A program made the position numbers and the translations under genes. From a virus, in the IMG/VR virus record IMGVR_UViG_3300020193_000017, positions 1 through 64,000 of that record: a stretch of DNA of 64,000 bases. One strand, given 5' to 3'. The stretch's first letter is position 1; each line of letters begins with the position of its first letter. The notes under the pieces were generated by a model that saw only the letters and a program-made list of their open reading frames with translations, was not told the DNA's origin and searched no databases. Below, piece by piece: positions 1 through 9,198 of this stretch.

Positions 1-2168
1 GTTCTGGAGATGAATTGTATCTTGGTGGTAATAATACTTGGCAGATGAGGTTTAGTGGTGCTAATGTTCTAATGGATAATGGTGGATATCTGCAAAATAA
101 TGAATCACTACGTGCTCCTATATTCTACGACTCTAATGATACAGCATACTACGGTGATTTTGCTGGCACATCCAATATTAACGCTATGGCGATGGCAGGA
201 ACTCTGTCAATGAATGGTGGTTCTTATTATGGTACAATAACTCTTGGTACAAGTTCATATTGGAGAACTGGTATATCTCAAAGAGATGCTGGTAATGCTG
301 AGTTAAGAATATGGGCTAAAGGTGGTGGAGCTGGTTCTATATACTTTGCTACAGGTTTTGATGGAGAAAGTAGTTCTGCTACACTACCGTCTGATGGCAT
401 GGCTCTTAAGAATAATAACTTAGGACTTGGTAACTGGGGAGTTAGTGAATTTCCTTCATATAAGCTTCATGTAAAAGGTACAGGTTATGCTACTAGTGAT
501 TTTAGAGCGCCAATCTTCTATGACTCTAATGATACTAACTATTATTTAGACCCGAACAGCACAAGCACACTAAACGACGTTAGGGCTTATAGGTTCAAAA
601 ACGTAAACTCCATAACCACAAACGATAATTTTGGGTTATACTTCGGTGCTGGGGACGGAACAGCTTATGCTATATATCGTGAATCAGGTGGTTGGAGTCA
701 TCCTTACCCAGACCTTCATATAGCATTCCATACTGGTATTAAACTTGGAGCTAATGCTAGCTATAATGGTATAAGATTCTACAATGATTATGATATGAGT
801 AGTCAAGTTATGTCTGTTAACAATAGCTCAGATGGACTTGGCGCTAATAATGTATATGTCAACAACTCTCTTCAAGCAGGTAGTTCACTTCGTGCTCCAA
901 TATTCTATGACTCTAATAATACAGCATATTCTTGGGACCCCAATACATCTAGTGCACATAGATTTAATACACCAAGTGGATATTTAGACATGGGTCCAAT
1001 GAATGGAGACTATTGTCATTTTGTAACCGATAGAAATCAATTCTATTTCAATAAGACTGTATACATAGATGGTCCAGCATATAGATATGGAGGTGCAAGA
1101 TTTGTAGAGGAAACAGGTACTTGGGCAATTAATATTACAGGTAATGCAGCTACTGCTTCATCAGTAGCATGGGGTAATGTATCTAGTAAACCCGGAGCCT
1201 GGTTAAACACAACTAACCTGATTGCTGAGGTTGCACCAAGTGATACAGCTCAGGTCAGTGGATTTTATCAATCATATCAGGGAAGTGGGAATCCAACAGG
1301 AACATGGTTTAACTATATAAATGTAAGACATAGTAACCCTGCAAACGGACACGGATATCAGATTGGTATGTCTTATTATGATACTAATCTTTGGTTTAGA
1401 AGTTACCAAGGTAGTACTTCTCCTACTTTTAGTTCTTGGTCATTAGCATTAAGTAACAACAACTATAACTCATATTCACCAACTCTGACAGGTGGTGGTG
1501 CAAGTGGTACGTGGGGAATATCTATAAGTGGTAATGCTGCCTCAGCATCTACCGCATCTCAAGTAACTATTAACTATAATGATAACTCCAATGCAAACTA
1601 TCAAATGTTATGGGGTTCGGGTAATTCAGTTTATGGAACCGCGGGGGTATATGTAAATCCATCATTAGATTACGTATATGCAACTGCGTTTGTCTCAACT
1701 AAATTTGGTATACAAGATGGTACACCGATGGATTGTTTTATGGAGGTTGGTGACGATAACCCAACTGAAGATGGTATCGGGTATGGTGGTGTGTTCCGTT
1801 TCTATGGTGACCAATCGATTTCCGCATCTCACCTATACTTTGGCGGGGCATATGTTTATAACAACTTTGTAGTTGCTGGTAGAATCACCGAGAACTCATC
1901 TATTCGATACAAGAAAGATATTACTCAAATTGAAAATGGTTTGGAAAAAGTTCTCCAATTAAGTGGTGTGACTTATACCAAAATAAATGATGAAATAAGA
2001 GAAGTGGGTGTGATAGCTGAGGAAGTTGCCAAAATTCTTCCAGAAGCTGTTGGATTCGATACAGAGGGTCGTCCGGATTCCGTATCTTATGGAAGATTGA
2101 CGGCTTTATTAATTGAAGCTATAAAAGACCTTAAAAAAGAAATCGACGAACTCAAAGGGAAAAAATAA
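1..2168 (+). CDS. Tail fibre protein, 5'-truncated, with C-terminal S74-type intramolecular chaperone
   Basis: The frame is open through the left edge of the window, so the N-terminus lies outside. Three copies of a fibre repeat built around RAPIFYDSN(D/N)T start near residues 33, 164 and 293 (counted from the TTG at base 15). Two copies of a GTWxIxIxGNAAxAS repeat follow. From about residue 626 there is a Peptidase_S74-type domain, with SSIRYKKDI at its start and an EVGVIAEEV-type segment after it. In other phages this domain trimerises the fibre and then cuts itself off. The stop overlaps the next start (TAATG), which suggests co-expression with the three adhesin-like genes that follow. The role as a receptor-binding or side tail fibre is inferred from these repeats and the domain. 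Confidence 0.85.
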   Translation, partial: SGDELYLGGNNTWQMRFSGANVLMDNGGYLQNNESLRAPIFYDSNDTAYYGDFAGTSNINAMAMAGTLSMNGGSYYGTITLGTSSYWRTGISQRDAGNAELRIWAKGGGAGSIYFATGFDGESSSATLPSDGMALKNNNLGLGNWGVSEFPSYKLHVKGTGYATSDFRAPIFYDSNDTNYYLDPNSTSTLNDVRAYRFKNVNSITTNDNFGLYFGAGDGTAYAIYRESGGWSHPYPDLHIAFHTGIKLGANASYNGIRFYNDYDMSSQVMSVNNSSDGLGANNVYVNNSLQAGSSLRAPIFYDSNNTAYSWDPNTSSAHRFNTPSGYLDMGPMNGDYCHFVTDRNQFYFNKTVYIDGPAYRYGGARFVEETGTWAINITGNAATASSVAWGNVSSKPGAWLNTTNLIAEVAPSDTAQVSGFYQSYQGSGNPTGTWFNYINVRHSNPANGHGYQIGMSYYDTNLWFRSYQGSTSPTFSSWSLALSNNNYNSYSPTLTGGGASGTWGISISGNAASASTASQVTINYNDNSNANYQMLWGSGNSVYGTAGVYVNPSLDYVYATAFVSTKFGIQDGTPMDCFMEVGDDNPTEDGIGYGGVFRFYGDQSISASHLYFGGAYVYNNFVVAGRITENSSIRYKKDITQIENGLEKVLQLSGVTYTKINDEIREVGVIAEEVAKILPEAVGFDTEGRPDSVSYGRLTALLIEAIKDLKKEIDELKGKK

Positions 2169-3148
2169 TGAAAGTTAATGGTAACATCAATTTTACAGGA
2201 AATCTTACGGTTCAGGGTCGCGATATCAAAACCCTGCGTGATGACCATTATGAGCTTGCATTAATTTTAATCAGAGGTCTTTTGGGTGGTGGTTATTTGG
2301 GTGGCGCTGGCTATATCGACATAACCACAATTAAATTTGCCACCGACGCGTGGGGAACAAGTGCAACAACATTAGGTTACCCAAATAAGTATGGTGGTTG
2401 GGCGTCTGCACATACACATGGTTATTTTTTTTTAAATAACCAAAATGGTTATTGTGGAAACCAAAAAATAAATTTTGCAACTGAGGTTATTACCACAATA
2501 GGTAATAGAAATTATTGTGGAGGTTCACCATCAACTATACAGCAAGGTGTTGGTTATGATTCTGCGGCGGTTCCATTTGGAACTAAAGCATATACTTGTG
2601 GAAACGATTCAACAGGATACGATATTTTAACTTTTGCTACGGACACGTTCACAAATACAACAGATTCAAATATTGGACAAACGTCACACTCTGTTGGTTG
2701 GTTTGATAGAGAATATGGATATCATTATCAGTCACCATCAAACCAAACAAGAATATTTCCCTTTGCTTCTGAAACGTGGAGAATCCAATCCACAACAAAT
2801 TCTCCCGGCTCATTAGGTTTACCTGGTAGCCAATTGGAAAAAGGTGTTAATAGTAAAAAAGGTAAGTTCTATTTAACAAGTGTTAGTGGCCACATTAACA
2901 ACACATTAAGACAATATAAAAATACAATTTCCACTTGGGCAATTAACCACGGAAGTCAACACATACCAAACTGTGAGAACGGGGGAGTTATGGGTCAAAA
3001 CCATGGTTATCTTGCAGGTGGATATCAATCAAATTTAGGTCAAAACGCATTTAGCGATAAGGTATATTATAATACCGATAGTACTGTGGCTATAGCAGAC
3101 GCTCCAAGGTCACTTTCATCGGCATCACCTTTATGGAGCCCAATTTAA
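2168..3148 (+). CDS. Kelch-like propeller protein 1, probable tail-fibre tip or adhesin
   Basis: This 326-residue protein starts with a short strand-rich segment (MKVNGNINFTGNL) and then about six repeats of the form GYxxGG...FATDTW, as in a kelch or galactose-oxidase-type beta-propeller. The last repeat (QNHGYLAGGY, then NTDS and APRSLSSASPLWS) is almost the same in the two genes downstream, so the three are tandem paralogs. It begins by TAATG overlap with the fibre gene. No signal peptide is seen. A role as an exchangeable host-binding subunit on the fibre is inferred from position and repeats. The propeller fold is suggested by the repeats only. Confidence 0.6.
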   Translation: MKVNGNINFTGNLTVQGRDIKTLRDDHYELALILIRGLLGGGYLGGAGYIDITTIKFATDAWGTSATTLGYPNKYGGWASAHTHGYFFLNNQNGYCGNQKINFATEVITTIGNRNYCGGSPSTIQQGVGYDSAAVPFGTKAYTCGNDSTGYDILTFATDTFTNTTDSNIGQTSHSVGWFDREYGYHYQSPSNQTRIFPFASETWRIQSTTNSPGSLGLPGSQLEKGVNSKKGKFYLTSVSGHINNTLRQYKNTISTWAINHGSQHIPNCENGGVMGQNHGYLAGGYQSNLGQNAFSDKVYYNTDSTVAIADAPRSLSSASPLWSPI

Positions 3149-3149
3149 T

Positions 3150-4151
3150 ATGAAAGTATACGGTCAACTAATATATACTGGCACAATATTGTATCAGGGC
3201 ACCCCTTTGAACCTCGAATACATTCCCGACACATATAAACATGGTTTATCATTAACCAGAGGTTATATTGGTGGTGGGTATATTAACAACGCAGGATGGA
3301 CTGTAGTAACAACAATTCAAAATGCTACAGATTCTTGGGGAACTTCAGCAAATGCTAACTTAGTTACTCCACATAGATATGGTTCTCATTTTTCCTCACA
3401 TATTAATGGATATATTTTATGGGGTGATTGGAACAACCATGGTTTAATAAATAAAAAAATGGCGTTCTCAACTGAGAATGTTACGGCAATTAGTAATAGG
3501 TCATATGGTACCATACCAGTTACAATACAACATGGAATTGGTTATACCGCTGAAACTGGTAAAGGGGCAGTAATGTTTGGTAGTAAAGGATATACTTTAG
3601 CAAATGGTTCATATAACTACGAAAAATTTGCATTTAATACTGACACATTTGTAACCGCGTCCGATGATTTAATTTATAGTGGAGACCAATCATATTGTGA
3701 AGCTTGGTTTGACAAAGACTATGGGTGGTCTTTAGCAAATGATGGTGTCACAAGAAGGTATGAATATTCATCTGAAACTTGGTCAACTCGTTCACCAAAC
3801 CCAAACTATACCCAATCATTATCATATTGGGGAAAGGCATTACCAACAAAAGATGGTAAATCCTATGTACACGCAGGTGGTGTTGTTACACCTTTTATGA
3901 AGTTCATGCACACCACGGAATCATATGTGACAAACCCGTATAACCAAACATTAAATAATGACGAACAATCGGCGGTAATGGGTCAAAATCATGGATACCT
4001 TGCGGGTGGATATAATGGTGCTCAAAACGCCCATACAGATAGAATAGAATATAATACAGATACAGTAATAAAAATATTTGATGCACCAAGAGCATTATCT
4101 TCCGGGTGCCCTATGTATAGTGGTTACATGGAATTTCAAAATATAACATGA
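3150..4151 (+). CDS. Kelch-like propeller protein 2, probable tail-fibre tip or adhesin
   Basis: This 333-residue protein is a paralog of the genes on both sides. It shares the MKVxGxIxxTGxxxxQG start, the RGYIGGGYINNAG entry repeat, repeated FxTDT strands and the GQNHGYLAGGY...HTDRIEYNTDT ending. The middle repeats differ strongly from its neighbours, as expected for surfaces under diversifying selection. It starts one base after the previous stop, and its own stop overlaps the next start (ATGA). Function as a receptor-binding module is inferred. Confidence 0.6.
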   Translation: MKVYGQLIYTGTILYQGTPLNLEYIPDTYKHGLSLTRGYIGGGYINNAGWTVVTTIQNATDSWGTSANANLVTPHRYGSHFSSHINGYILWGDWNNHGLINKKMAFSTENVTAISNRSYGTIPVTIQHGIGYTAETGKGAVMFGSKGYTLANGSYNYEKFAFNTDTFVTASDDLIYSGDQSYCEAWFDKDYGWSLANDGVTRRYEYSSETWSTRSPNPNYTQSLSYWGKALPTKDGKSYVHAGGVVTPFMKFMHTTESYVTNPYNQTLNNDEQSAVMGQNHGYLAGGYNGAQNAHTDRIEYNTDTVIKIFDAPRALSSGCPMYSGYMEFQNIT

Positions 4152-5755
4152 TAGTAAACGGTAACATAGAATTATTAGACGGAAGTCCGGGTTGGAGGAA
4201 AGCATCTACTTTCCACACAGGGGGTACTTTGTCCAATGATAATAAAACATTTACCCCTCCGGCCGGTGGTTACACAACTGTTGTATATAACAGAACATTT
4301 TCGGCTGCGCTCAGCAACCAGGACACGGCCGAAGAATTTAGATTGGTCGCATATTGGGCGCACAATTACATTGGTGCTGGTTTTGTTTATGGACCTTCAG
4401 TACATCATTTTGATTTTAATGGTTATTCTGCTGATGGTTATGGACCATACGCTGGTGCATTAAATACCTCAGGTTTCCCAAATGGGTATAACGGAACATT
4501 CTTTGGTCAATACCACGCGCCGATATCAGGAGGTGGGGGTTCCGCACCAGGTTATTGGATTAAATGGGAAAGAGTGGTAAATAGTCTTACGCTACAATAT
4601 TCAACCATCAGCGCTGATGGACCATGGACAAATTTTACCAATTCATATTCTACGGAAATTGCATGGTCCGACGCTGTTTGTGTAATATGTGGTGAAGCAG
4701 GAGATAGTGGTACACCGTTAACCATCATAGACAACTACGCAACTCTTAGACAAGGTAGTGACTTTGGTAGGATAGTATTTGGTTTTGATAGAGATTTATA
4801 TAGATATTCTTTAAACCTTATTAGAGGTTATATTGGTGGGGGTTACATTGGCGGCACAATATATAGTCAAGTTACCAAAATAGCGTTTGCCACAGATACA
4901 TGGACCACCATGTCAAACAACATGAATAAAGCCATCAAGTATGGTGGATGGGCCAGTTCTTTAACAAATGGTTATGCTTTTCATAATGTTCAAAATAGTG
5001 ACGTAACAAACGACAGAATAAATTTCCCAACTGATTCTGTTCAAGCAATTGCCAATAGACCAAACGGTGCGAGTAGTTCACCATCTTCTTCGCAGCAAGG
5101 TGTTGGATTTTTACCAGCATCATTACCAAATTCACAAGGTGGAACCTATAATACCACAGCATCATATGGTTTAAAAGCATATGAACATGGTAAAGGTGGG
5201 GCGATGGACATCCTAACCTTTAATACAGAAACGTGGACTTCATCAACTGGTGCACCTGTCGGACAATATGGTGTTGGGTGGTTTAATAAAGATTATAGTT
5301 TTCAGTTTGCATCACAAAATAATAACACTGTAACCAATAGGATGGGCCACGCAACCGAAACATGGGGAACCATTGTCACAACTAATTCACCCGGTTCATT
5401 GGGATTACCTGGAGGTGGTGCAGAGAAGGGTGTAAATAGTAAACATGAAAAGTTCTTTTTGGCGGGTAACTGGGGTGGCTCATATTGTACAACTACAGCA
5501 GGTAACAACATATTCAAATTTGATATGGTAACATCTACATGGACATTGAGTACCACCGCGGCACAAACACTATATAATAATGAACAAGCAGGTGTTATGG
5601 GTATGAATTGGGGGTATTTTGCTGGTGGATATAATTGTAATTCGGGACAAAACGCCCATACGGATAAGATTAATTATAATGTTGAAACTGTTGTTAATAT
5701 CTCGGATGCACCAAGACAACTTAGTTCTGCTTCTCCAATGTGGAGTTCATATTAA
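4148..5755 (+). CDS. Kelch-like propeller protein 3 with an added N-terminal beta-rich domain
   Basis: This 535-residue protein has the same C-terminal propeller as the two preceding genes (from about residue 204, beginning DFGRIVFGFDRDLY). A roughly 200-residue domain is inserted between the first strand and the propeller. That domain is rich in Gly, Tyr, Trp and Thr and has strand patterns like a jelly-roll lectin or LamG-type module (for example SGGGGSAPGYWIKWERV and LTLQYSTISADGPW). It could bind carbohydrate. It is the last gene of the overlapping fibre operon. The domain gain points to modular evolution of the tip. The lectin call is an inference from composition and pattern. Confidence 0.6.
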   Translation: MIVNGNIELLDGSPGWRKASTFHTGGTLSNDNKTFTPPAGGYTTVVYNRTFSAALSNQDTAEEFRLVAYWAHNYIGAGFVYGPSVHHFDFNGYSADGYGPYAGALNTSGFPNGYNGTFFGQYHAPISGGGGSAPGYWIKWERVVNSLTLQYSTISADGPWTNFTNSYSTEIAWSDAVCVICGEAGDSGTPLTIIDNYATLRQGSDFGRIVFGFDRDLYRYSLNLIRGYIGGGYIGGTIYSQVTKIAFATDTWTTMSNNMNKAIKYGGWASSLTNGYAFHNVQNSDVTNDRINFPTDSVQAIANRPNGASSSPSSSQQGVGFLPASLPNSQGGTYNTTASYGLKAYEHGKGGAMDILTFNTETWTSSTGAPVGQYGVGWFNKDYSFQFASQNNNTVTNRMGHATETWGTIVTTNSPGSLGLPGGGAEKGVNSKHEKFFLAGNWGGSYCTTTAGNNIFKFDMVTSTWTLSTTAAQTLYNNEQAGVMGMNWGYFAGGYNCNSGQNAHTDKINYNVETVVNISDAPRQLSSASPMWSSY

Positions 5756-5787
5756 CTTGTTTTTTTAAAAACTTTTATTTATATTTT
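5756..5787 (+). promoter_or_regulatory. Bacteroidota-type promoter
   Basis: CTTG at 5756-5759, a 20-base spacer and TATATTTT at 5780-5787 fit the -33/-7 form of Bacteroidota housekeeping promoters with one -7 mismatch. It sits just upstream of the coiled-coil gene at 5805. Confidence 0.5.
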
Positions 5788-5804
5788 AATACAAAAGTAA
5801 ATCT

Positions 5805-6461
5805 ATGAAGGAAGATATTTTACCAAAAGAGTATAAGGAAATGGCATTTTCAATGTCAGAATTTCAAATTAAACATTTTGTTGTTAATTCACAACATAAT
5901 CCATATCGTCAATTTAAACAAATCTTATTAGAATTAGAGGTTCGTTACACAAATCTTGAACAGATTAATTTAGAAATTGAAAAGAACAGATTAGAGAGAG
6001 ATTTGTTAGTTGAAAAAATGGATGCGGAGACATCTTTAGCTCAAAAGAAATTATATGAATTTGATATCAAAAAGAATGATATAACATTTGATAATATTAC
6101 AAGAAATAAAACAAGAATTTATACAGAAATTGAACATTTACACAAGATTGAAAATGATTTTAGGAAACAGTTTGATATTAAAGATATGATAGATAATCAA
6201 GAAAAACACGAACATGATTATTGGATTAAAAGATTGGCAACACAATCCGCGCTTGAGTTATTAACTGTGGGTCGTATTGGTGTAGGTAATCTTGAAGCGT
6301 TAATGCAAATGGGTCCTGAAAACTTTAAGTCTGCATTGGTTGAAACAACTAAGATTGCAAACGAAGTAAAAGGTCAAGTAAAATATTTAGATATGGTAGG
6401 AGACCATGAACAATTAGAGTCTGGTCAAATAAAAGAAATTGATTTTAAACAACAACAGTAA
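5805..6461 (+). CDS. Coiled-coil protein, probable tail-associated component
   Basis: The family is not recognised. The 218-residue protein is strongly helical and charged. A long coiled coil covers about residues 40-130 (heptads in QILLELEVRYTNLEQ and IEKNRLERDLLVEKM). A more hydrophobic C-terminal part follows (SALELLTVGRIGVGNLEALM). There is no signal peptide or membrane segment. It lies between the adhesin genes and a second probable structural gene and overlaps the latter by TAATG. A virion or assembly role is inferred from position only. Confidence 0.5.
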   Translation: MKEDILPKEYKEMAFSMSEFQIKHFVVNSQHNPYRQFKQILLELEVRYTNLEQINLEIEKNRLERDLLVEKMDAETSLAQKKLYEFDIKKNDITFDNITRNKTRIYTEIEHLHKIENDFRKQFDIKDMIDNQEKHEHDYWIKRLATQSALELLTVGRIGVGNLEALMQMGPENFKSALVETTKIANEVKGQVKYLDMVGDHEQLESGQIKEIDFKQQQ

Positions 6462-7192
6462 TGGATTACATAGCATTTAACGTTCCTCAAGGAGAACAAC
6501 AACCAAATTTAAGTGGATTAGAAATTATACGTTATGGGGACAATACATTCTTTGCATCTATTCCCGACATCGATGTAATTCCGGTTGCCACTATTGTAAA
6601 ATATACCATACAGGTATGCCCACAACAAGTAATTGATGGATTACAATTTTTTGTTTCACTACAAGAAGGTGCCAAACTTTATAAAGGTTATTCAAGTGGG
6701 CAAGAGGAAGAATTTTTTGATGAGGACTTTGATAAAAGTAGAGGAATTCGTATCAAAAGACCCATGACCCAACAAGAGGTTACTGATAGATATGAGGCGA
6801 TTAGGTGGTTGAGAATTAGAATGGTTCGTAATCATTTCAGAAATAAATTTGAAACAATGACTTCCAATAAAACTCCACAAGAAAGAGCAACTTGGAAACT
6901 ACAAGAAGATGAGGCGAGAACATATCTTTTAGATAACACTGTTAGTACACCCACATTATCTGCACTAGCAACCGCAAAGAATATAACAGTTGCCGATTTG
7001 GTTCCTTTGGTGATTAACGCCGCCAACAATTACAACTCACAGATTACACAGTTATTCGTTGATGAAGAAACATATGTTAATCAATTAAAAACCTCACAAG
7101 GTAATGACATCATCAACGTGGTTTTACCAGTAAATACAACAATCATTCCGGGTGACAATCGTTTTACCGCCGTGGTTCCTCCGAGTGAATAA
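6461..7192 (+). CDS. Putative tail protein with DUF4376-like C-terminus
   Basis: This 243-residue protein has a beta-rich N-terminal half and an acidic linker near residue 90 (GQEEEFFDEDFDKS). The helical C-terminal half has the pattern W..QEDEAR.YL.D....TP.LSALA..(K)NIT...LV..V...A..Y, which resembles DUF4376-type segments of phage tail proteins. It ends 9 bases before the halogenase. Its position after the fibre locus supports a tail or fibre-attachment role. The family match is by eye. Confidence 0.45.
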   Translation: MDYIAFNVPQGEQQPNLSGLEIIRYGDNTFFASIPDIDVIPVATIVKYTIQVCPQQVIDGLQFFVSLQEGAKLYKGYSSGQEEEFFDEDFDKSRGIRIKRPMTQQEVTDRYEAIRWLRIRMVRNHFRNKFETMTSNKTPQERATWKLQEDEARTYLLDNTVSTPTLSALATAKNITVADLVPLVINAANNYNSQITQLFVDEETYVNQLKTSQGNDIINVVLPVNTTIIPGDNRFTAVVPPSE

Positions 7193-7201
7193 AAAAAATT
7201 T

Positions 7202-8737
7202 ATGGAAATAAAGAAAATTCTCATTGTGGGTGGTGGAACCGCAGGTGTAATGACCGCAGCACTACTATCAAAAAATTTTAAAGGTAAACTCGATATTACA
7301 GTAATTCATTCAAGTAAGATTGGAACAATCGGAGTTGGTGAGAGTTCTACAGCAAGTCTTCATTCCTTTATGAAGTTTATTGGATTAGAGGAAAGTGATT
7401 GGATGGAGGAGTCTTCAGCGGTTTACAAGTATGGTGGAAGATTTATGGATTGGTCAAATAAAGGTGACCACTTTGTTTTAGTTGAAAACGAGCAAACATT
7501 GTACATGAATAAAAAAACAAACTTGTTACAATATCTTTTGAAATACCATGAGGGTGACCACCAAAAAATCAATGATTTATTTATTTCACCGACACTGGCA
7601 CTTTCTAATTTATCCCCAACAATTGATGAAGAGTTAAGTTATATCCCGACATATAGTAATATCGAAAGTGTTTATAGTTACAACTTTGATGCAATTAAAT
7701 TTGCTGATGTCATCAAAAGAAAAGTTTGTATTCCAAATGGTGTAAAGTTTGTTGAGGGAGAATTAAAGCAAATTAAACTTGATGATTTCGGTTTCATTCA
7801 AGATGTGAAGTTATGGGACCAACAAAAGTTTAAAGCCGATTTATATATTGATTGTTCAGGATTTAAGGGCGCATTAATTGAAGCCGCAATGGGTGAACCA
7901 TTCATATCATTTAGTGATTCTTTATTTTGTGATAAAGCAATTGCCGCACCCATTCAATACAAAGACAAACGTTCCGAAATGGAACCTTATAGTAGATTAT
8001 ATACGATGAATAGCGGTTGGTTGTGGAAGACACCAATCTATGATAGAATTGGTTCTGGTTATGTTTATTCATCAAAATATATTTCAGATGAAGATGCTGA
8101 AAAAGAATTTAGAGAATTCCATGGTGGATATGAAGGTAGTGTTCTTAAAATCAATATGAGGGTCGGTACTCGCGAAAGAGTTGCTGTTAAAAACGTAGTT
8201 GCTTGTGGCTTGGCCGGAGGTTTTGCTGAACCAATGGAATCAACAGGTATTTCAACATTCCAAGGAATTATGTCAACTTTGGCAACAGAACTTGAAAAAA
8301 ATAATTTGAATTATACAAACCAAACGATTGACATAATCAATAGAGATAATATTAACATGATGATTGACATCCGCGATTTTATTCATGTACATTATTTAAC
8401 ATGTCAAAGAGATGATACTCCGTTTTGGAAAGATTGTAAAACCAAATCATTCATACCCGATACCTTAATGCAGAAACTACAAATCATGATTGTTAGGCCA
8501 GCAGAGGAATTATTCAGAGGTAGAATATTTGGTTCTGTAAATTGGTTCCAATGGTTATGGGGTACAGGATTCTTTCATAATAATTCATTTGGTAGAACAC
8601 CAAGGGTAGAGATAAAAGAAAAATATATTCCATATATGCAAAAGAAAATTGATTTAATAAAATATGAAACAAAACTACTAACAGAATTATTACCAAATCT
8701 TTATGACCAATTAAAAGAGAAATATGGAAGAGATTAA
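7202..8737 (+). CDS. Flavin-dependent halogenase (tryptophan-halogenase family)
   Basis: A 511-residue protein of the PrnA/Trp_halogenase family, which uses FADH2, O2 and halide to halogenate an aromatic substrate. Visible motifs are the nucleotide-binding GGGTAG (residues 10-15) after a hydrophobic strand, GTIGVGESS (41-49), the halogenase signature as WLWKTP at 273-278, and FAEPMESTGI near residue 345, which contains the Glu-Ser pair of the active site. The signature is usually WxWxIP, so the Ile to Thr change is unusual. Length fits the family. Related enzymes are known from marine cyanophages (the viral halogenase VirX1). The FADH2 supply would come from the host, as no flavin reductase is seen nearby. 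The substrate cannot be told from sequence. Confidence 0.88.
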   Translation: MEIKKILIVGGGTAGVMTAALLSKNFKGKLDITVIHSSKIGTIGVGESSTASLHSFMKFIGLEESDWMEESSAVYKYGGRFMDWSNKGDHFVLVENEQTLYMNKKTNLLQYLLKYHEGDHQKINDLFISPTLALSNLSPTIDEELSYIPTYSNIESVYSYNFDAIKFADVIKRKVCIPNGVKFVEGELKQIKLDDFGFIQDVKLWDQQKFKADLYIDCSGFKGALIEAAMGEPFISFSDSLFCDKAIAAPIQYKDKRSEMEPYSRLYTMNSGWLWKTPIYDRIGSGYVYSSKYISDEDAEKEFREFHGGYEGSVLKINMRVGTRERVAVKNVVACGLAGGFAEPMESTGISTFQGIMSTLATELEKNNLNYTNQTIDIINRDNINMMIDIRDFIHVHYLTCQRDDTPFWKDCKTKSFIPDTLMQKLQIMIVRPAEELFRGRIFGSVNWFQWLWGTGFFHNNSFGRTPRVEIKEKYIPYMQKKIDLIKYETKLLTELLPNLYDQLKEKYGRD

Positions 8738-8786
8738 TAAATTAAAAGAACGTATTTATTTCTTGGAAAAGAAATATAAAGATTAA
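8724..8786 (+). CDS. Very short coiled-coil ORF at the end of the halogenase gene
   Basis: An ATG inside the last codons of the halogenase opens a 20-residue frame, MEEINKLKERIYFLEKKYKD, with leucine/isoleucine heptads and high charge. It could be a real microprotein or chance. No promoter is seen. Confidence 0.25.
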   Translation: MEEINKLKERIYFLEKKYKD

Positions 8787-8801
8787 AAATTAAAAAATTA
8801 A

Positions 8802-9131
8802 ATGATTAATTTAATTAGTTATACTATTTTCATTGGTCTTCTATTCTACTTTATTGGTTATAGTAGAATAAAAGACAAACTTTTAATGTACAAGTATAAA
8901 TCCTATTGGACTGATTACAATGTTACAGAATTTTCTGCTTGGATGGCCAAGGCGGCAATAATTATTCCCGGTTTAGTTTTCGGAAAAGAAATATGGTGGT
9001 TACATTTTTTTACTTTATTAACTTCATCACTTTTAATTTGGGCAAGCATGAAAAAGTCACTACCAACACTTATTATTTTCAACACTTTATGGATAATTAT
9101 TTCTTTAACGATTATTCTTAGAAACATTTGA
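8802..9131 (+). CDS. Small multi-pass membrane protein
   Basis: The family is not recognised. This 109-residue protein has about four hydrophobic segments: residues 3-20, about 47-62, 66-85 and 90-107. A basic loop (KDKLLMYKYKSYW) follows the first, so it should sit in the inner membrane. It lies between the halogenase and the outer-membrane barrel and could belong with either. Confidence 0.55.
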   Translation: MINLISYTIFIGLLFYFIGYSRIKDKLLMYKYKSYWTDYNVTEFSAWMAKAAIIIPGLVFGKEIWWLHFFTLLTSSLLIWASMKKSLPTLIIFNTLWIIISLTIILRNI

Positions 9132-9198
9132 TATAATCAAAATTTTTTGTTATTATTGAAAAGTACATTGGTACATAAATTTCATTAAAACAAGAAAA

